A DNA stretch of 64,000 nt, taken from Struthio camelus (taxonomy: Eukaryota; Chordata; Aves; Struthioniformes; Struthionidae). The stretch covers positions 141,756,764 through 141,820,763 of the forward strand of contig NC_090943.1 of NCBI RefSeq assembly GCF_040807025.1, read 5' to 3'. Numbering within the stretch: the first letter of the stretch is position 1; every line of letters begins with the position of its first letter. A program made the translations under genes and the position numbers. This document shows, piece after piece, positions 35,291 through 48,899 of the stretch. The notes below the pieces were generated by a model, which was not told the origin of the DNA, did not search any database, and saw only the letters and a list, made by a program, of their open reading frames with translations.

Positions 35291-38200
35291 AATCCAACCC
35301 CAAAGAAGACTTGATATTAAAGCTATTTAGCCGATTATGGGCAAAAAAGAGAATGTAACTGTGCTACAGCCAAAATCATGTAGAAGAGCCGAAAAGAAAG
35401 GGAAACAAAATGCAAGTAAAGTACGTAGAAGCAAAGTTACAGGAATTTATGGGGATTCCAGTAAATGTTGCAAGGCGGATAGAAGACCTCCTTACAGAGC
35501 AAAGCCAAGGTTGCCTAGCTGCGTAGGCCAAGCTGAATTTGCTACGTCAAGGTTCAGAGGCCACACCTGACTTGGCCAGCATGCTCCTGTCAGAGGAAAG
35601 GGGGGAGAACTGTAACTGAAATGCAGTGTAGTGGGTAGGAGGAAGGAGAGAGCAGCTTCTGGCCCCTTCCCCTTCCCACTTTCATTCCCCAGCAGTAGCA
35701 ACTGCCTCAACATCCTTACCTCTTCCTTTGGTATCACCTACGCTAGGCCCAAACCTTGTGGCTCGTAGCTATTTTGCCATCACTAGCTTACTAGCCCCCT
35801 TTGCCTCGAGCTGGCCTTGCTCCTCATGCATGAGAGTTCAGAATGGCAATACAGATTTGTTCACGTTTGAACCTTCGGAGACATATGTACTGGGGAGAGT
35901 TTCCAAGCTCCTCTCTTTATCAGCCTGCTTCATCTACTTGAGCTTGAAAAATGGCTGGAACAGACCACACACAGTCAGTGAACCTCCAGCCAAATGCCCT
36001 TTCTACACATCAGGTGAGCCTGGTTTGTCCTTTGCAGCTTACATAACCTTTATCAGAACATCAAGAGGAAAATAAAATCTAAAATAATAGGAAGTAAAGT
36101 ATTGTCAGCAATTTCTATAACTCAGTAGAGTTTCATATGCAGAAGAAATATAGAGGGAACTTGAGTGCATGCCTGAGAGCCATTCTTCTATTGTAAATTG
36201 TAAAAAACACAATATGGAAGACGACCTTCTTGGCCTACATATCTGCAATGTGTCTAACTACTCCATCTTTGGTATTTCCTGCAAATTTTGTGCTGAAAAC
36301 CAGGCCTCACACAAACTGGAGCACAGTGACTACCCCTCCATTTGCCCCAGTCAGCAATGGAACAACAGACCTAGACAGAGGAAAAGGAAGGCTTCCTGAA
36401 TAAACTAGTTCTAAAGAGCATGATTGGAAATCACTCAGAAATGTGTGCAAACCACATTACAAATGACATAATTCAGCCGCCAATTTAAAAAGATCTTATC
36501 AGACTTTTTAACAAGATGAGGGCTTTGCACAACACAGAGATGTTTCTCCCCAGAGGATAATAGGAAAAAATGTTCTAAGTACTGATACAGGAAAATTCTT
36601 CTAATAAACATGTTTCCTACACTATAATCACCAAGTGTATTACTCTGAGTAATTATTTTTGTAATAAAGCATTATAGCTCCATGTATATTTTCAAATCGT
36701 AGAAACATAAACCAACATAACATCTTTCACCTTTGGCTCATCAGGAGATCGATCTGTTCCCCTCGGCCACTGAGCAATATTTTTGCAACAACCCCTATAT
36801 TTGTGCCATTACAGTTCTCTCCATATAACCCCATTGAGAGGACTCATTTAGAAACTGCTGCTTGCAAAGCATGTAGCAGTAGGGTTACCAGCCTACACCA
36901 ACCTCCAGCGTGTACTGCTGTCGAGTAGCCATTTAATCTTCAGGTCCTCAGGAGACTGCAATCTAGCCGTTTCAGACCAGTTTCCCAAAATTGTCTCTGT
37001 TAATCCTTTTATTGTCTGCTAAGGTCCACTGATCCTTTACAATCCAGGCAGAGATTTCTGTCCCACGTAGCAGTTCAGCCAAGCGCCCTCCATGGGGCAC
37101 AGGAGGAATAGGAATGCATAGAAAATTATGGTATTTGTTTCTTAGTACTGTTTTTGTAAGGCTGCTGCTCATCCTTTTACAGCCTGCTAATGGTACCACC
37201 CAAGTCTGCCACTATTATCCTTATTAGTCTAGAGAAGGCAAGACATCACTGATAAGTCTTTCCAGTCTAGCTGGACAAAAGAATGAATGTTTCTCTACCC
37301 AGGAACTGACTTCAGTACTTTACAGTTTGCCACAGCAGACATTGCAGCCCTATTGGTGGTTGTGTTAAAGGTGTTCCCTAAGCTGAGTTTAGTGAGAGCT
37401 GCAGTTATAGATTGAGGCTCAGCCAGTCAGTTCCAATTAAAGAATAATTCAGTGAGAAATAAAACTCCAGGCGTTACTGAGTTCCCAGTTCAGTGAAAGA
37501 AAAGAGACTTCCAAATAAATCAGATCTACTTATATTATTTATTATTATTATTAATTAGGATTCTCAGGCAAAGCAGACCAAGCCTTTATTAGCTGAAGCA
37601 GCAGTTAGGCAGTGACTGGAGTTTTATTTCTTATTGATTAAGCAATAGATATAAGCTGAACCAGTAACCTCATGTGAAGGGTATTACAGCTGAATGCCTA
37701 GCAGATTTGTGTGAAGTCTCATGGCCATAGGACAGATAGATGTATATAAGTTGTCCAAGGAGAAGGCTGCAGCATCACACCATTGCAAATAATTGTTAAT
37801 TCATTTTAGTGTGAAATCTCTTTACACTTCACATGAAATAAGCCACTTTTGTAGGAGGGCTGATGCAAGAATGCTCCCTTTCAGTGTACTGATGGGGCTA
37901 AGTGCCTCCTTTAAGAGAAAAACCCACTGGTCCTTCGCTACTGCCTGCTCTACTAAAAATTTTGGGCAAGCCTCTGGGGAAAATTGTCCTGCAGCAGAAC
38001 ATGACCCCCAGCCCTGCATCCACAGACTGCATAGGACTCCCCCTGGTCACGGAGGAACTCTAGCAAATCCAGTGGTCATGGACTCAGGCATTATTGTCCC
38101 CAGATGTCAGCTTTGTCCCTGTGCCTAGAACTATTGCTTCTGCAGAGGAGCTGGAAAAAGAAAATATTTGTTTACAATCTGATGTGGGCGTACTAGTTTA

Positions 38201-41200
38201 AACTTCCGATGAAGGTGAATTTACAGTGATGCATCTGACCTGGCATTTCAGTGGCTGAGGTGCAAACATATTTTTTTACTGCTTACAGTGCTGTGAGAGA
38301 ACTAATCTGTGAAATAGCCACAGAATCTTAAGCCACCCCAGCTCTTCACCTCAGGGAACATGAATCAGGGCCCTCAGATTGCACTGCTTTTGTTAATTGC
38401 CTACTTAACTCCAAAGAGCCAGATACAGCTATTTCGCTTATACATACATTTTTACAGACTTCAAAAAAAAAAAAGCTTATAGCAATGGTTGCCTAAAAAA
38501 CTCATCAGACTTAACTTCCCCTTGTTGTAGTGTGATGTGAAAAGGAAATGATGGGGAATCACATGTATGAAAGAACCTCTCTAGAACATCCCTTCTGCCT
38601 GATAATTAGACTTTCACCTAAAAAACAGTGTAATCACTGCCAATTGCAGTGCTGTGCAAGGACATAGACCATTTCACTGAAAAACGGATATGCTGTCTTT
38701 TGGTTTGGATAGGCACTCTCCACTTGTTTTATGACGTTTCAGAGGTTTTGCCTGAGAGCAGTGCAAGGTCTGTTTAACTTCATTTCCTGCAGGCAGAGAC
38801 TGAAGCAATATTAGAAGCAGACTGCACTGGCCTGTAGGTAACTCATAGTGGTTTTTTTTTCCCACAACCTGCCAAAGCCCCTGATGGTCCAGCTTAACCC
38901 CAACAGGGAGACAGGGGAAAGCAAAGGCGATGTAATGGCAGATGGCAACCCACAAGGAGGCGAGAACTACATACTGCACTTTGGCACTCAGTGACAAGGA
39001 CAACTTTACAGTAACCTAGTTTGCTTATAAAGGAAAGAGGATTATTTGCCACCTTTTTTCCCCATCTTCAGTCAGACCATTGCAGGGCCCTTGGGAAAAA
39101 AAAATTAATCAATTGAGTCAGCTCTGGGAAGCTGTACTTCTTACTGACAAATCATAAAATAACTGATTTTAAAATAGTTAAGCCCGACACTGGTGTTATT
39201 TCAGCTTTTGATACAGTTTCAACTGTGTTGATGAGCTGGGGGACAAATTTGCAGATGCTGTAAAGCACCAAAGACCTGTCCAGTCATCACTGTTAAAACA
39301 CCTGAATGCCCTAGCTAAAGACAGAGATCTGCAGAAATTCAGTGGAGGTTTTGCTGAGTTTTCTACATGTCTACCTTCAAATAAAAATGTGCTCAATTGA
39401 GGTAGAAAGCAGGTAAAGGGAAAGGAAAGTTGACTTTCTCTTCCTCCTGTCTCTGCTTCTATCCATTAAAATTAACTTGCTATCCAAATGGATCTTGTCT
39501 AAATTAATTGTCCTGTCTCTATGTAGTTTTTCCTCAAGGAATACACTGAAATACTGTTATGTCTTTGCCTGTTCCTGGCTGATTGAGATATTAATTAATT
39601 ATATGAATAAGCCCAGGAAAATAAAAGTAGGCTTCTATGTCTTAATTCAAGCCAATAATGGAGACTAATGCCTCGTATATAGAGCTTGCCTGCGGCCATT
39701 TTGTTGTGTGACCTCCCTTACTCTATTATCTGCGCACTGTGCAGGTTTTGTCATGTTTGCCTCCCCCACAGCCCTGGCTGGTTAGGACAGCTACAAAGAA
39801 GAAACTGAGTCACACGGAGAGGACACCCATGTATGTGGTGCGGCACACTGTTGTTGGCTCCCGGCGAGGGCTGTGCAGGGAGCGGGTGCAGATACCTGCT
39901 CAGCTACTGAAAGCAGGTTAGCCTGGTCAGGGCAGTGCTGCACTGGGGTTAACTTAGCCTGTTTTTTTTTGCAGAGTTGATAAGATTTGGCATAGTGCAT
40001 TAATGTTGCTACCTTGCTTTCTGTTCAGGGCTTGCTCTTCTGGTGATAGTTCGGGGATCTCTGCACTGCACTGCATTGCACTGCATGACGTAGCTACATC
40101 CTACATCACAGAGTCTGGCAGAAAGCCTTTGGACGAGTGGGGAGCCTCTGAGTCCAAGTTATTCTTTTTTCAGTTCTGGAGAAACAGCTTTTCTAATAAT
40201 CAGGAAAAGGAAAAGTGAATGTTCTGCAGTAGTAACACATTCTTTATGATTGAGATGGACACAGATGCTGTATTTTCTGTTTGGTTGTTTGTTGTTTCTT
40301 TATTTTACAATGCCTCTCCAGGATTTTTAGCTTACAGGAAAAACATCCTTATTGACATTCCTATTCTTCTCATGGCAGGGAAAGTAAACACCTGAATCAT
40401 ATGAGTTTACCATGGCTCTAAGCTGAGGGGAAGGTAAATGTACATTATCTCTGGCACTAGTATATTGCACTTAGAACATTGCATATCTGTATATAAAATC
40501 ATAAATATTCAGTTGAAACAAGAAATGAGGACTTAGTATTGTTTAAGAATACTTAAATTGCAAACTCAATAGTTGCAATTTCTATTTTAAGTTGCTCAGC
40601 AGTGAACGTTTTACACCCCTGCAATATGCCTATTTCCTGTATGCCTATTAAAAAAAAAAAAGCATTTAAACATTTGAAAAACAGAACTTACTTTATAATT
40701 TAGCATCCAGGCTATGACTGGTAACATTTACATTTTAAAACTCAGAGTTGATTTGAAAATAACCATATTCCAAAAGAGCAGGTGTTAAAGTTGTTCCTAC
40801 CTTTAGTTCAAAACTTTACCTGTCTCTACGCTCCATCAGACTGTAATTCAGGCAAACACACTGAAAATGATTCAAGTGTTTGCTTTCCACACCATGAGAA
40901 GACTATGAATGTCAATAAAGAAGTTTTTTCTGTAAGCTGAAAATCTCAGCGACAGACTCCTCTATTTAGTGCATAACATTTGAGCTATCTGATAATCTTA
41001 AAGGTATGTACCTCAATGGCAAAAGAAGTATGCAGACATAAGGGGAGGGAGCAGCAGTTTTAGAAGTTGATTCATTATATGTCTAGGCTTTGGACAGCCC
41101 TGTAGATCTTAGTTGGATCACATAACAGAAACCTATATATGGATCCCTGCAAGTCATTTATTTCAGGACTCAATGAACGTGCAAATTCTTTCCTACATGG

Positions 41201-43025
41201 GTTGGAATTTATTATGTCCCTCTGGGTCTCGCCTCAGAGCTGGCAGAGTTCACAGTCCGTTTTAGGAGAGTGGCACTGTTTGCAGTTCCCAAATGTCTCA
41301 GAAATGGCAGGTCAGGCTCTGCTGTTCGTTCCCCTGAATTAAATGTGGAGTAACTCACTGATTTTGATGCTGTTCCCTTGCATTTCCTCTGACAGACTGA
41401 GATCAAAACTTGGTCCTGTGTAACCGTCACCTTGCTGCTTCACTCACAGCGCCCACCTGGCTGATTCCACAAAGCCATTTTTGTTAGAAATTACGAACAA
41501 TGCCTGGGGAGTGGAAACTGCTCAAGGGCTGTCGCAAAAATTATCAATTCTGCCAGTGATACTGAGGCATGCTGGAAATTCTTTTATTTCCATACTTAAT
41601 GCTTTAAGAACTATGAAACTTAGTTATGGAAGAGTTTGCTCTGAGAGACTGCAAATTTCAGAAAACACAGAGGTAGCATTGAAGTTGTTCAGACACCTAA
41701 TGATAAAGACAGAGAAGCTTTGAGATGAACATGAAGGATATTCTGCTGTTTGTAGTCTACATTAGGAAAAAATAGATTCAACTCAGAAACAGCATACAAT
41801 ATCTAATTTTTCAGATGTCATTTGTTGATGACCTACCATTAGGGAGATCCTAACTTTGAACCAGATGATACCCAAATTCTGCAAGCAGCTCCTATTTTCA
41901 TGAAGAGCCATACTCCAAACCAAATTCAAGCCCTCACCACCCTGACACTTTGCTTGTGAGTGTTGTGAACAGAGCTCTTGTCCTTTTACTTAGAGCCCCA
42001 AATCTGCCTTAGCAAACCTGGAGGCTTGGGAATAAAACCAGCAATCTTTTTAAGATGCTGTGCTAGTTACTCTCTAGATTTGTCAAAACAATCTAAACAA
42101 CTCTGATGATAGAAAACCAGTAACAAGAAGCAAAAATTTGGCCAAAATCCTATATTCAAATATTTTTGCAGTATGAGAAATTGAACTAATAATGCTTCTG
42201 TCTGGTTAACAGCTGTCAAAGGATGAAAAATAAGCCCTGCGAATGCAGTCAATCACTCACTCCTTTTAATGTGGTGTGAAATCCATAAAGGCATTTATAC
42301 TGAATCTTAATGTGTTTTACGGAAAAATAACTGGTAGCTTTGTTGAAGAGATGCCAATTTTTAACAAGCAACGTCTGGTGCTTTCAAAGACGTTCTACGC
42401 ATGTGTATTCTGTACGAAAAGATGAATTTGCATTCTGTTTGTGTCTGTGAATTAATGTTTAGTAACATTCCCTCTTTTCCCTGTCTACTTGAGGTGGGTC
42501 ACCATGACATCAGCTTTCATTCACAAAAAACACATCAGAACGTCATGAAATTCCTTTCTATCAGTGACTGCAGTCTTTTACCTGCATGCAGTACCACGAC
42601 TCCTCTTCTGGCAAATGGCACATGCGGCAGCTCTGCAAACACAATGGCACTTAGGGATATGACCATGACAAGTCCTACTGATTTCATGGGACTGCTTTTC
42701 TAACACAGTGAAGCAGGTGTACCACGGTTTACAGGGCTGTGACCCTAACTTGTGTGTGCTATCTCCTTTAACAATAGGGTAATCATAACGCTTCCCCACA
42801 TGACACAATAAGATAATCATATGTGCAAAGAGCTCAGTGGTGAACTGTGCATGGAACAGCCTATATATAGGCATGGATAGCAGCATTTTGAAATAGGATG
42901 ATAGTATTTGTGACTGACAGCAGTAGGAAATTTTGTCTCTGCAACTGTGCACAGAGAAAATGTAGCACAGGTTGTTGGTGGGTTTGAGTTCCCGTGGCCC
43001 CGTTGTCCAGTGAGGTTTGTTGGAT

Positions 43026-43060
43026 GGATGCAGCTGGATGCAGCTGGATATGGCTGGGAT
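43026..43060 (+). repeat. Decamer tandem repeat GGATGCAGCT
   Basis: Two exact GGATGCAGCT copies (43026-43035, 43036-43045), then GGATATGGCT and a degenerate GGGAT. Confidence 0.85.
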
Positions 43061-45020
43061 AGCCATGGTCGTCCTGCCACAGAGAAAATGTGCTATATCA
43101 GGTGGTGCTAATGAAGGGGCAACAGCCCCCTTTGGTCACCCTCCTTCCCCTCAGTAGACCCATGACAGCTTTGACATTAGTGAAGTACATCCTGCCCTAA
43201 GCCGCTCATACAAGAAAGGGGAGTCAGTCCCAAGGTCTTCTATCAGTGTTTAAGGTGAAAGCACCACATGAAACAATTCATGACACTGCCTTTTATATAT
43301 GTCCACTGGCTCATCTGAGTATCAAAATGAGGCTAGCCATTTAGTGCCAGTCTTGATGGAGGTTTGTACACTATGTAAATCTACAATACTATGGACCTGA
43401 GTGAGGTGAGAGCTCATTTGCCGTAAGCTCACAAATACTTGAACCTCACTCCCCTTTCTCATTACTTAGACGCATTTTGTGGTCTGAAGCTAACCTGCTA
43501 TGCTCAACCTAAGTCATGTCTTTAACGAATTTTATAGAGCGACAGGAACAGAAACAAGAAAGTACCCAACTATTGATACTTAATTTCCATGCATAAGAAT
43601 GGTAAAAACTAGAAAAACAGTTAACAGAGTTTTGCTGTTTTCCTTTTTATTGTTTACCTTTACCTAGTGAACTGTACAGATGATCAGTTAATATCCTCAA
43701 ATTGTTCATTCATTTAGTTTCATAACGTATGTTTAAAATGTGATTTTAGGTCCACGCTTTCTCATAGCTCCATGATAAAGTCCATGGAATAAAAATGCTT
43801 CGCAGTGTGGTTACACTCACAATATCTTACTAATGTCTTTTGTCACATTGAATTCTCCTTTCCCAACTGGAAAGGGCACGGGGACAGTTATAGTAGGTCA
43901 TTCCAGAATATCAAGTAAGTGCCTCAAGATGGCTGTAGGGCTAACACTGGTGTCACGGTTGATGTCCAGCCTGATGCCATCAGTATCATGAAAACTGCGG
44001 TTTCAGCTAAGTTCCATGCAGACATTAGTTCAGAGTGCAATAACTATCCCACAGAAACAGCCTCTGTGGAACAAATGACCAGGACTGAACAAGCGCGATG
44101 GCTAACCCAGTTCAAAAGGAAGGTCATCTGTAACGCCAGTTCACATTACACAGCTGTTTGCAGCCTATTAAGTCAGTGAACAAACTGGGGTGTTCAGCTT
44201 GCACTTCCTTAACTCTCAGAAGCATAATTGTTCCTGGAGTAATTTGCCTGCTGCGTAACATGCAACTATCATTCGTGCTTTCTTTTCTCTGTTTATTCGC
44301 TTTCCCCTTTTAACTTAGATCACCTGCTAGCCTCCAGAAATTGCATCTCACAGTAATATTAACGATATAAAAATTTGGAAGCTTTCCTACTACAACCCCT
44401 GTATTACACTTTGGTGCTGTTTCATTCAACTAAACTGCAGTATGACCACTTGCTTTTCCCTTTCATTTGTGTCAGCAAAGACATATCTTTTGCTTCATTA
44501 AGATCATACTTCGTAAAGCACTGTTTTTTTCCTAGTGGATGACAAGTTCTCTGAGCTTCCACTGAATTCAATAGTGATGGGGGATACTTAGCATTTATTA
44601 TTTATTTCAGTCTCACTGAAATCGGTAGGATATAAACATAATTTTAAACAAACATTTGAGTACTTCACCAAATGCAGACAGATTGGTGAACCTAGGTCTC
44701 AATAAATAACTTCTTTTTTTAACCATGATAGCATATTTTGACACATTGTTATGCTACTAAGTCAGTCATATCATATTTAACATATTACAACCAAGATAGA
44801 AGTCAGTCTGCTATACTGAAACTCATGAATGAAAATAACCTTTGAACAGGATTTCTGAAAATCAGCTATACCTTTTTATATAGAAAGCCACTATTTACTG
44901 AGATCACTTTCATTTGTGTATCTCAGTTGAAGCTAACCTAGCAGTTAGGCAATTGCCAAGAGCTAGGACTGACAAACTTCCAGACAGATGTTTTGCCTAT
45001 GTGTGGAGAAGGCAATATTA

Positions 45021-45053
45021 CATGTACTCCTTAGCATGCCTAAGGAGTACATG
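45021..45053. repeat. Perfect hairpin, 14-bp arms
   Basis: CATGTACTCCTTAG (45021-45034), loop CATGC (45035-45039), CTAAGGAGTACATG (45040-45053). Flanks allow only loose further pairing (GGAG at about 45005 with CTCC at about 45066). It may extrude as a cruciform or form an RNA stem; too short by itself for a miRNA precursor. Confidence 0.9.
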
Positions 45054-46010
45054 GGTCCTTTGTGGCTCCGCTAGTAGCATTTACGTGCCCTCAAAGCTCC
45101 TGAAGACATCTGTGGAGTTGACCGGAGATTTTATATAGACATATATTTCTTCCCTCAAATACACCCTTTTCATTTTTAAATTTTTATTTTTATGTATGGT
45201 TTCTCTTTCACTTAGCTCAAATCTTTATATCCACTCCAGCATTACAGCTACAGTTCCTATCCCTTCCATGTGTCCTTATAGTTACTTTAGTTACTTATAG
45301 TTACTTCTGTTTTCCTAGCTTTGATTAATTTCTGGAATTTATCTAAATTATTCCTTAAGTCCTTTGTGGTAATAAACCATCCTCTAGTTACCAGTTTTCC
45401 CCCTCACTTCAGATACTAAAGCAGCAGGTGCTCTGGAAATGTCTGTGAAAGATATGTTTGTGACAGTTACATATATATGGAATTACTCTCCCAGTGATCA
45501 GCAGCATCAAAAATGGGCTTTTTGCATCTAGGACAATTACATTGATTCAAGCACCTACCCAGACACCTCAAGAACCTGAAAGCAGCCACCTTGAGTAGTA
45601 AAGTTTCTCAAGCTCACAAGCCCCCCAAAACTCTTATAAAGAGCAATCTTTACAAACAGAAAGGAATGCAACAGCAAACCCATACTGAGAGTGAAATATT
45701 ATTAAGCTACTAACATTGGTAATTATCTGACTATTCTCCTTTATGGGACTACTGAGGATATTGCAAATGTTAGTTTTTGGTTCACACTATCTCAGCTGTT
45801 CATCAAACCCCAGTATGGATTCAGAGCAAGGATACATGAGCCTTTCTACTGTTGTGCATTTTCTCCTCAGTCACTGAGGAGCTATATGCCCATGTGCATG
45901 ACTACCCGGGTGCACAGTAGCTTAGTGCCTCAGCTTTGCTAAAATATCAGTTGAGTTTTAACCAAAGTCCTCTCATCCCTGCTTCTGTCTTTCATGTTTA
46001 TCTTTCACAG

Positions 46011-46140
46011 GGAAGTGCCACATGGGCAAGAAGAAGAGCAATCAGAATGCTAGTCTGCCTGCATCCCTGAATCTTCTCAATATACCGGCTCGTTCCGTGC
46101 TGTTATGGTGACTTCCCAACCTTTGCTGAATGAATTCTGG
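46011..46140 (+). other. Candidate internal non-coding exon
   Basis: Seen: a long pyrimidine tract (CTTCTGTCTTTCATGTTTAT, then CTTTCACAG) ends in an AG at 46010, and a perfect donor (CTGG|GTAAGT) follows at 46141, giving a 130-bp exon of typical size. All three plus-strand frames are closed within it (stops at about 46051, 46068 and 46109), so it cannot be an ordinary internal coding exon. It does hold a short frame starting ATGGGCAAGAAGAAGAGC (46022; 29 codons, MGKKKSNQNASL...) in good start context. A lncRNA exon or 5' UTR exon fits best. It lies 2.5 kb upstream of CpG island 2, so it would belong to a transcript started further left, perhaps from island 1. Confidence 0.4.
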
Positions 46141-46144
46141 GTAA

Positions 46145-48600
46145 GTAGGCCACACAAAGTAATTTCTTCTGCAAGTGTTTTTCCCTTTTTACCAGTAGAG
46201 GGAGCAGATATTTGCACATCCTCTGGAGTTTTTGTTAAACCTCTAAATAAACTTCTAAAGCTCCAAATTTTCTTAATTGTACAATCATATGAGTGTGCTT
46301 AGCTTAAGATTTTCACAAAAATGAAGGATTTGAAGTAGTTCTTGAGTTCCTCTGCCTTTGTAGACCTGTGATTCATTAGACACAGTCACTCACAATCCCT
46401 AATTTCACAAAGAATTTCCCAGGAACTTGTGTGCTTCCTATTTAAAAAAGAAGAATTCATGGAATTTAAGGAGGCAGAATTAGGCTGTACATAAGATGCT
46501 ACATATCTTCAGCTTCAGTTGGCAGAAGATAATGCACTCAATTCAGGAATGAAAGCCAAAAAGAGAAATAGAAATGCATTTGAAAGATCATGGACAAACA
46601 GAACCTGCAAGAGGAAATAAATAATATTTTTCATAAAAATGAGGACAGCTACATTTAAATAGCAATGCAGCAAGCTTAAACATGTCTGGGCAACTGCCTG
46701 CAGTAGCAAATATTATTGCATGACTCCAGTTAAACACAGCTTTACACAAGGCATAGTATATTATTTTCATTTCAGATCAAAGGGATATAAAGCTTTTCTT
46801 GTTCTTCTAGATTCTAACTATAATAGAATTGCACAGAAGACACTGTCTCTGAAAGAGAAGTTGTTATGGCTGGCAACACTCCCACACATGCAGGCAGAAC
46901 AGTGGTCACTCTGGTCAAGTAATTCCTAATCACACACTGAAATGTAATAATGTGAAAGATAATGAAAATCTTTTGAACTTAGACAACTTTGTGAGCCCAC
47001 CAGAACTGCATTTCATTTTTGTCTGCCCTAGAGGATAAGCTGTCTCTATGTTGTCTATGTGCTATGTAAAAACATCCAGCCTGTATTTACAAGGTTATCA
47101 TTTCTTTTAGATTCATTATGAGTTCAATATGCTGGAAGATGCCAGTATTACGGTGCATCTTTTATACCTTGTGACAGAGACAATTTCATTTGCAAGCTTT
47201 ACAGGGCAGAAGCTGCCAGGGAGTCTGAAGGTAATGCAGAACCACTCCCTACACCTTTGATATTCTTGGCAAGGTCATGCTCAGACCATAGCCCAGAAAC
47301 TGCAGTAGTAGCTCTAGCATTGCTAAACGGCCACCCCTGCTCAGCGGTGTTGTAGTCTCTAAAACACAGTTGTTTTTATCGGGAAGCCACGAACCGGTAC
47401 TGCCTGATGCCCCAGGCCACCTCAGTTAAGGTAACATCACAGGGGCAGGAAAGCAGAGGCCTTTGCCTCAGTGCCTAGATTTCCTATCAATAGAGTGCCA
47501 GTTCTTCCACAACTGTTGTTAGACTTCTGTATTTAGATTTCTATCTTCAGGAATCTGGGCTGTGCGAGATGTGCAGGACCCAGTGACTGTAAGGATGTCT
47601 GCACAGCTTTTTCTAGAAAGATGTGCTCTGAGCTGAATGGAAATAAGATTCTAGGTGCCTTAGCTGTAGAAATAAAACAAACCTGGAGATATGACCCGGG
47701 AAAATCACAGTGCTTAGAAATCAGAAGGCAAATAGAAAGCACAGTGAGTAATATTGAAATAGATGACATCATGATCATTTAAGGAAAAGCTTTGGATTTA
47801 TTTCTTCATGGATTCAAAACTGGAACAGATTCAGCTAGTGGTACGCGTTCTGCCATTTCTGCCCTCATCTGCCTCCTCTGCCCATCTGTCTGTTTTGCCA
47901 GATCCGTAGAAAGTCACGCCCAGGGACGAGAGAAGAACGCCCTTCATGAGCCCTAGCTGTGCTTTCCTAGCAAACAGGAGACAAAAGCTCCCCACACCAA
48001 TGCTCACCTCCTCAGGGTAGCTCTCTTCTCAGTGGAAGATAGGACGGCAAGGAGAGTGGCCACAAACATCTTCCCTAAATCCAGGACTTGATCTAATTCC
48101 CTGTTTTAATACTACTGTTAGAAAGGAAAAGCAAAGCTGGGTATTAAAGAACTGTCAGCAGAGAAATGGGTTAAATGATGCTGTAATTGTGTAAATGCAG
48201 ATGGATGATAACTGAACCTGTTTATAAACTGCAGCAACTCTCTATTGCCTAGAGATGACTTCATGCCTGAAGAACTCTTGTAATCTTTTTCAATCAATGC
48301 CTTTATTTTTCTCTCACGTAAATGTCATGTAAGGACATATACTACATTATATGAATGTCAAAGATAACTGCCCGGCAATTGTGCTTTCCTTTTACTTCCA
48401 TTTTCCCTTAAAAGTGAGCCCTTCCTTTTTGCTGCATGTGAACAAAAATAGGATTTGATGACAAAAATCTCATCCCCAATCAAGTCTTTTTTCCAGTGAA
48501 ATTTCCACAAGAGACGTTAAGCAGCCACACGAGCGCAGCTCTTCGCTGTGACGATCACACAGGAGAATAATGAAGATTAATCATCACTGTATCAGAAGGT
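46145..48600. other. Non-coding stretch before CpG island 2
   Basis: No exon or repeat recognised. 48270-48400 is an AT-rich unique block of the kind often conserved near developmental promoters, but I cannot test that. Confidence 0.4.
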
Positions 48601-48771
48601 ATCAGTGTGGCTGAGCACCTTGATTAAACAACTGCTTCAATCCCGCAGCAGTGATGGACGGAAGAGACGTGCCACAGAGCCGCCCTGTCCCCGCACCCTG
48701 GGCGCCCCGGGACAGCGTCCTGCGCGCTGCGGTGGCAGGGGCAGCCGGGCCGCAGCCACCCTGCCTCCTAC

Positions 48772-48835
48772 ATTTATGCTCCTGGGGTTTATTCCTAATG
48801 AACTACTATTAATTAGCGCCCTGAGTGGACACCCA
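48772..48835. promoter_or_regulatory. AT-rich homeodomain-type block within CpG island
   Basis: A 60-bp patch with TTTATTCCTAATGAACTAC, then TATTAATTAGCGCC, in the middle of GC-rich sequence. TAATGA, TTAATTAG and similar cores are typical homeodomain targets. Such a sharp compositional contrast suggests selective maintenance, inferred only. Confidence 0.35.
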
Positions 48836-48899
48836 TTTCGGGGCAAGCGCGCCTGACGACGGATGGGCGCGGCTCCCCTCACGCGTACGTAGGGCACAG

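Larger units (their letters stand above)
35300..46005. other. Long non-coding stretch
   Basis: No confirmed gene. It contains an unexplained basic open frame (35337-35570), a 162-codon minus-strand frame (42578-43066), a decamer tandem repeat (43026-43055) and the hairpin at 45021-45053, which are described separately. I see no CR1, LTR or RNA gene in the rest. Confidence 0.45.
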
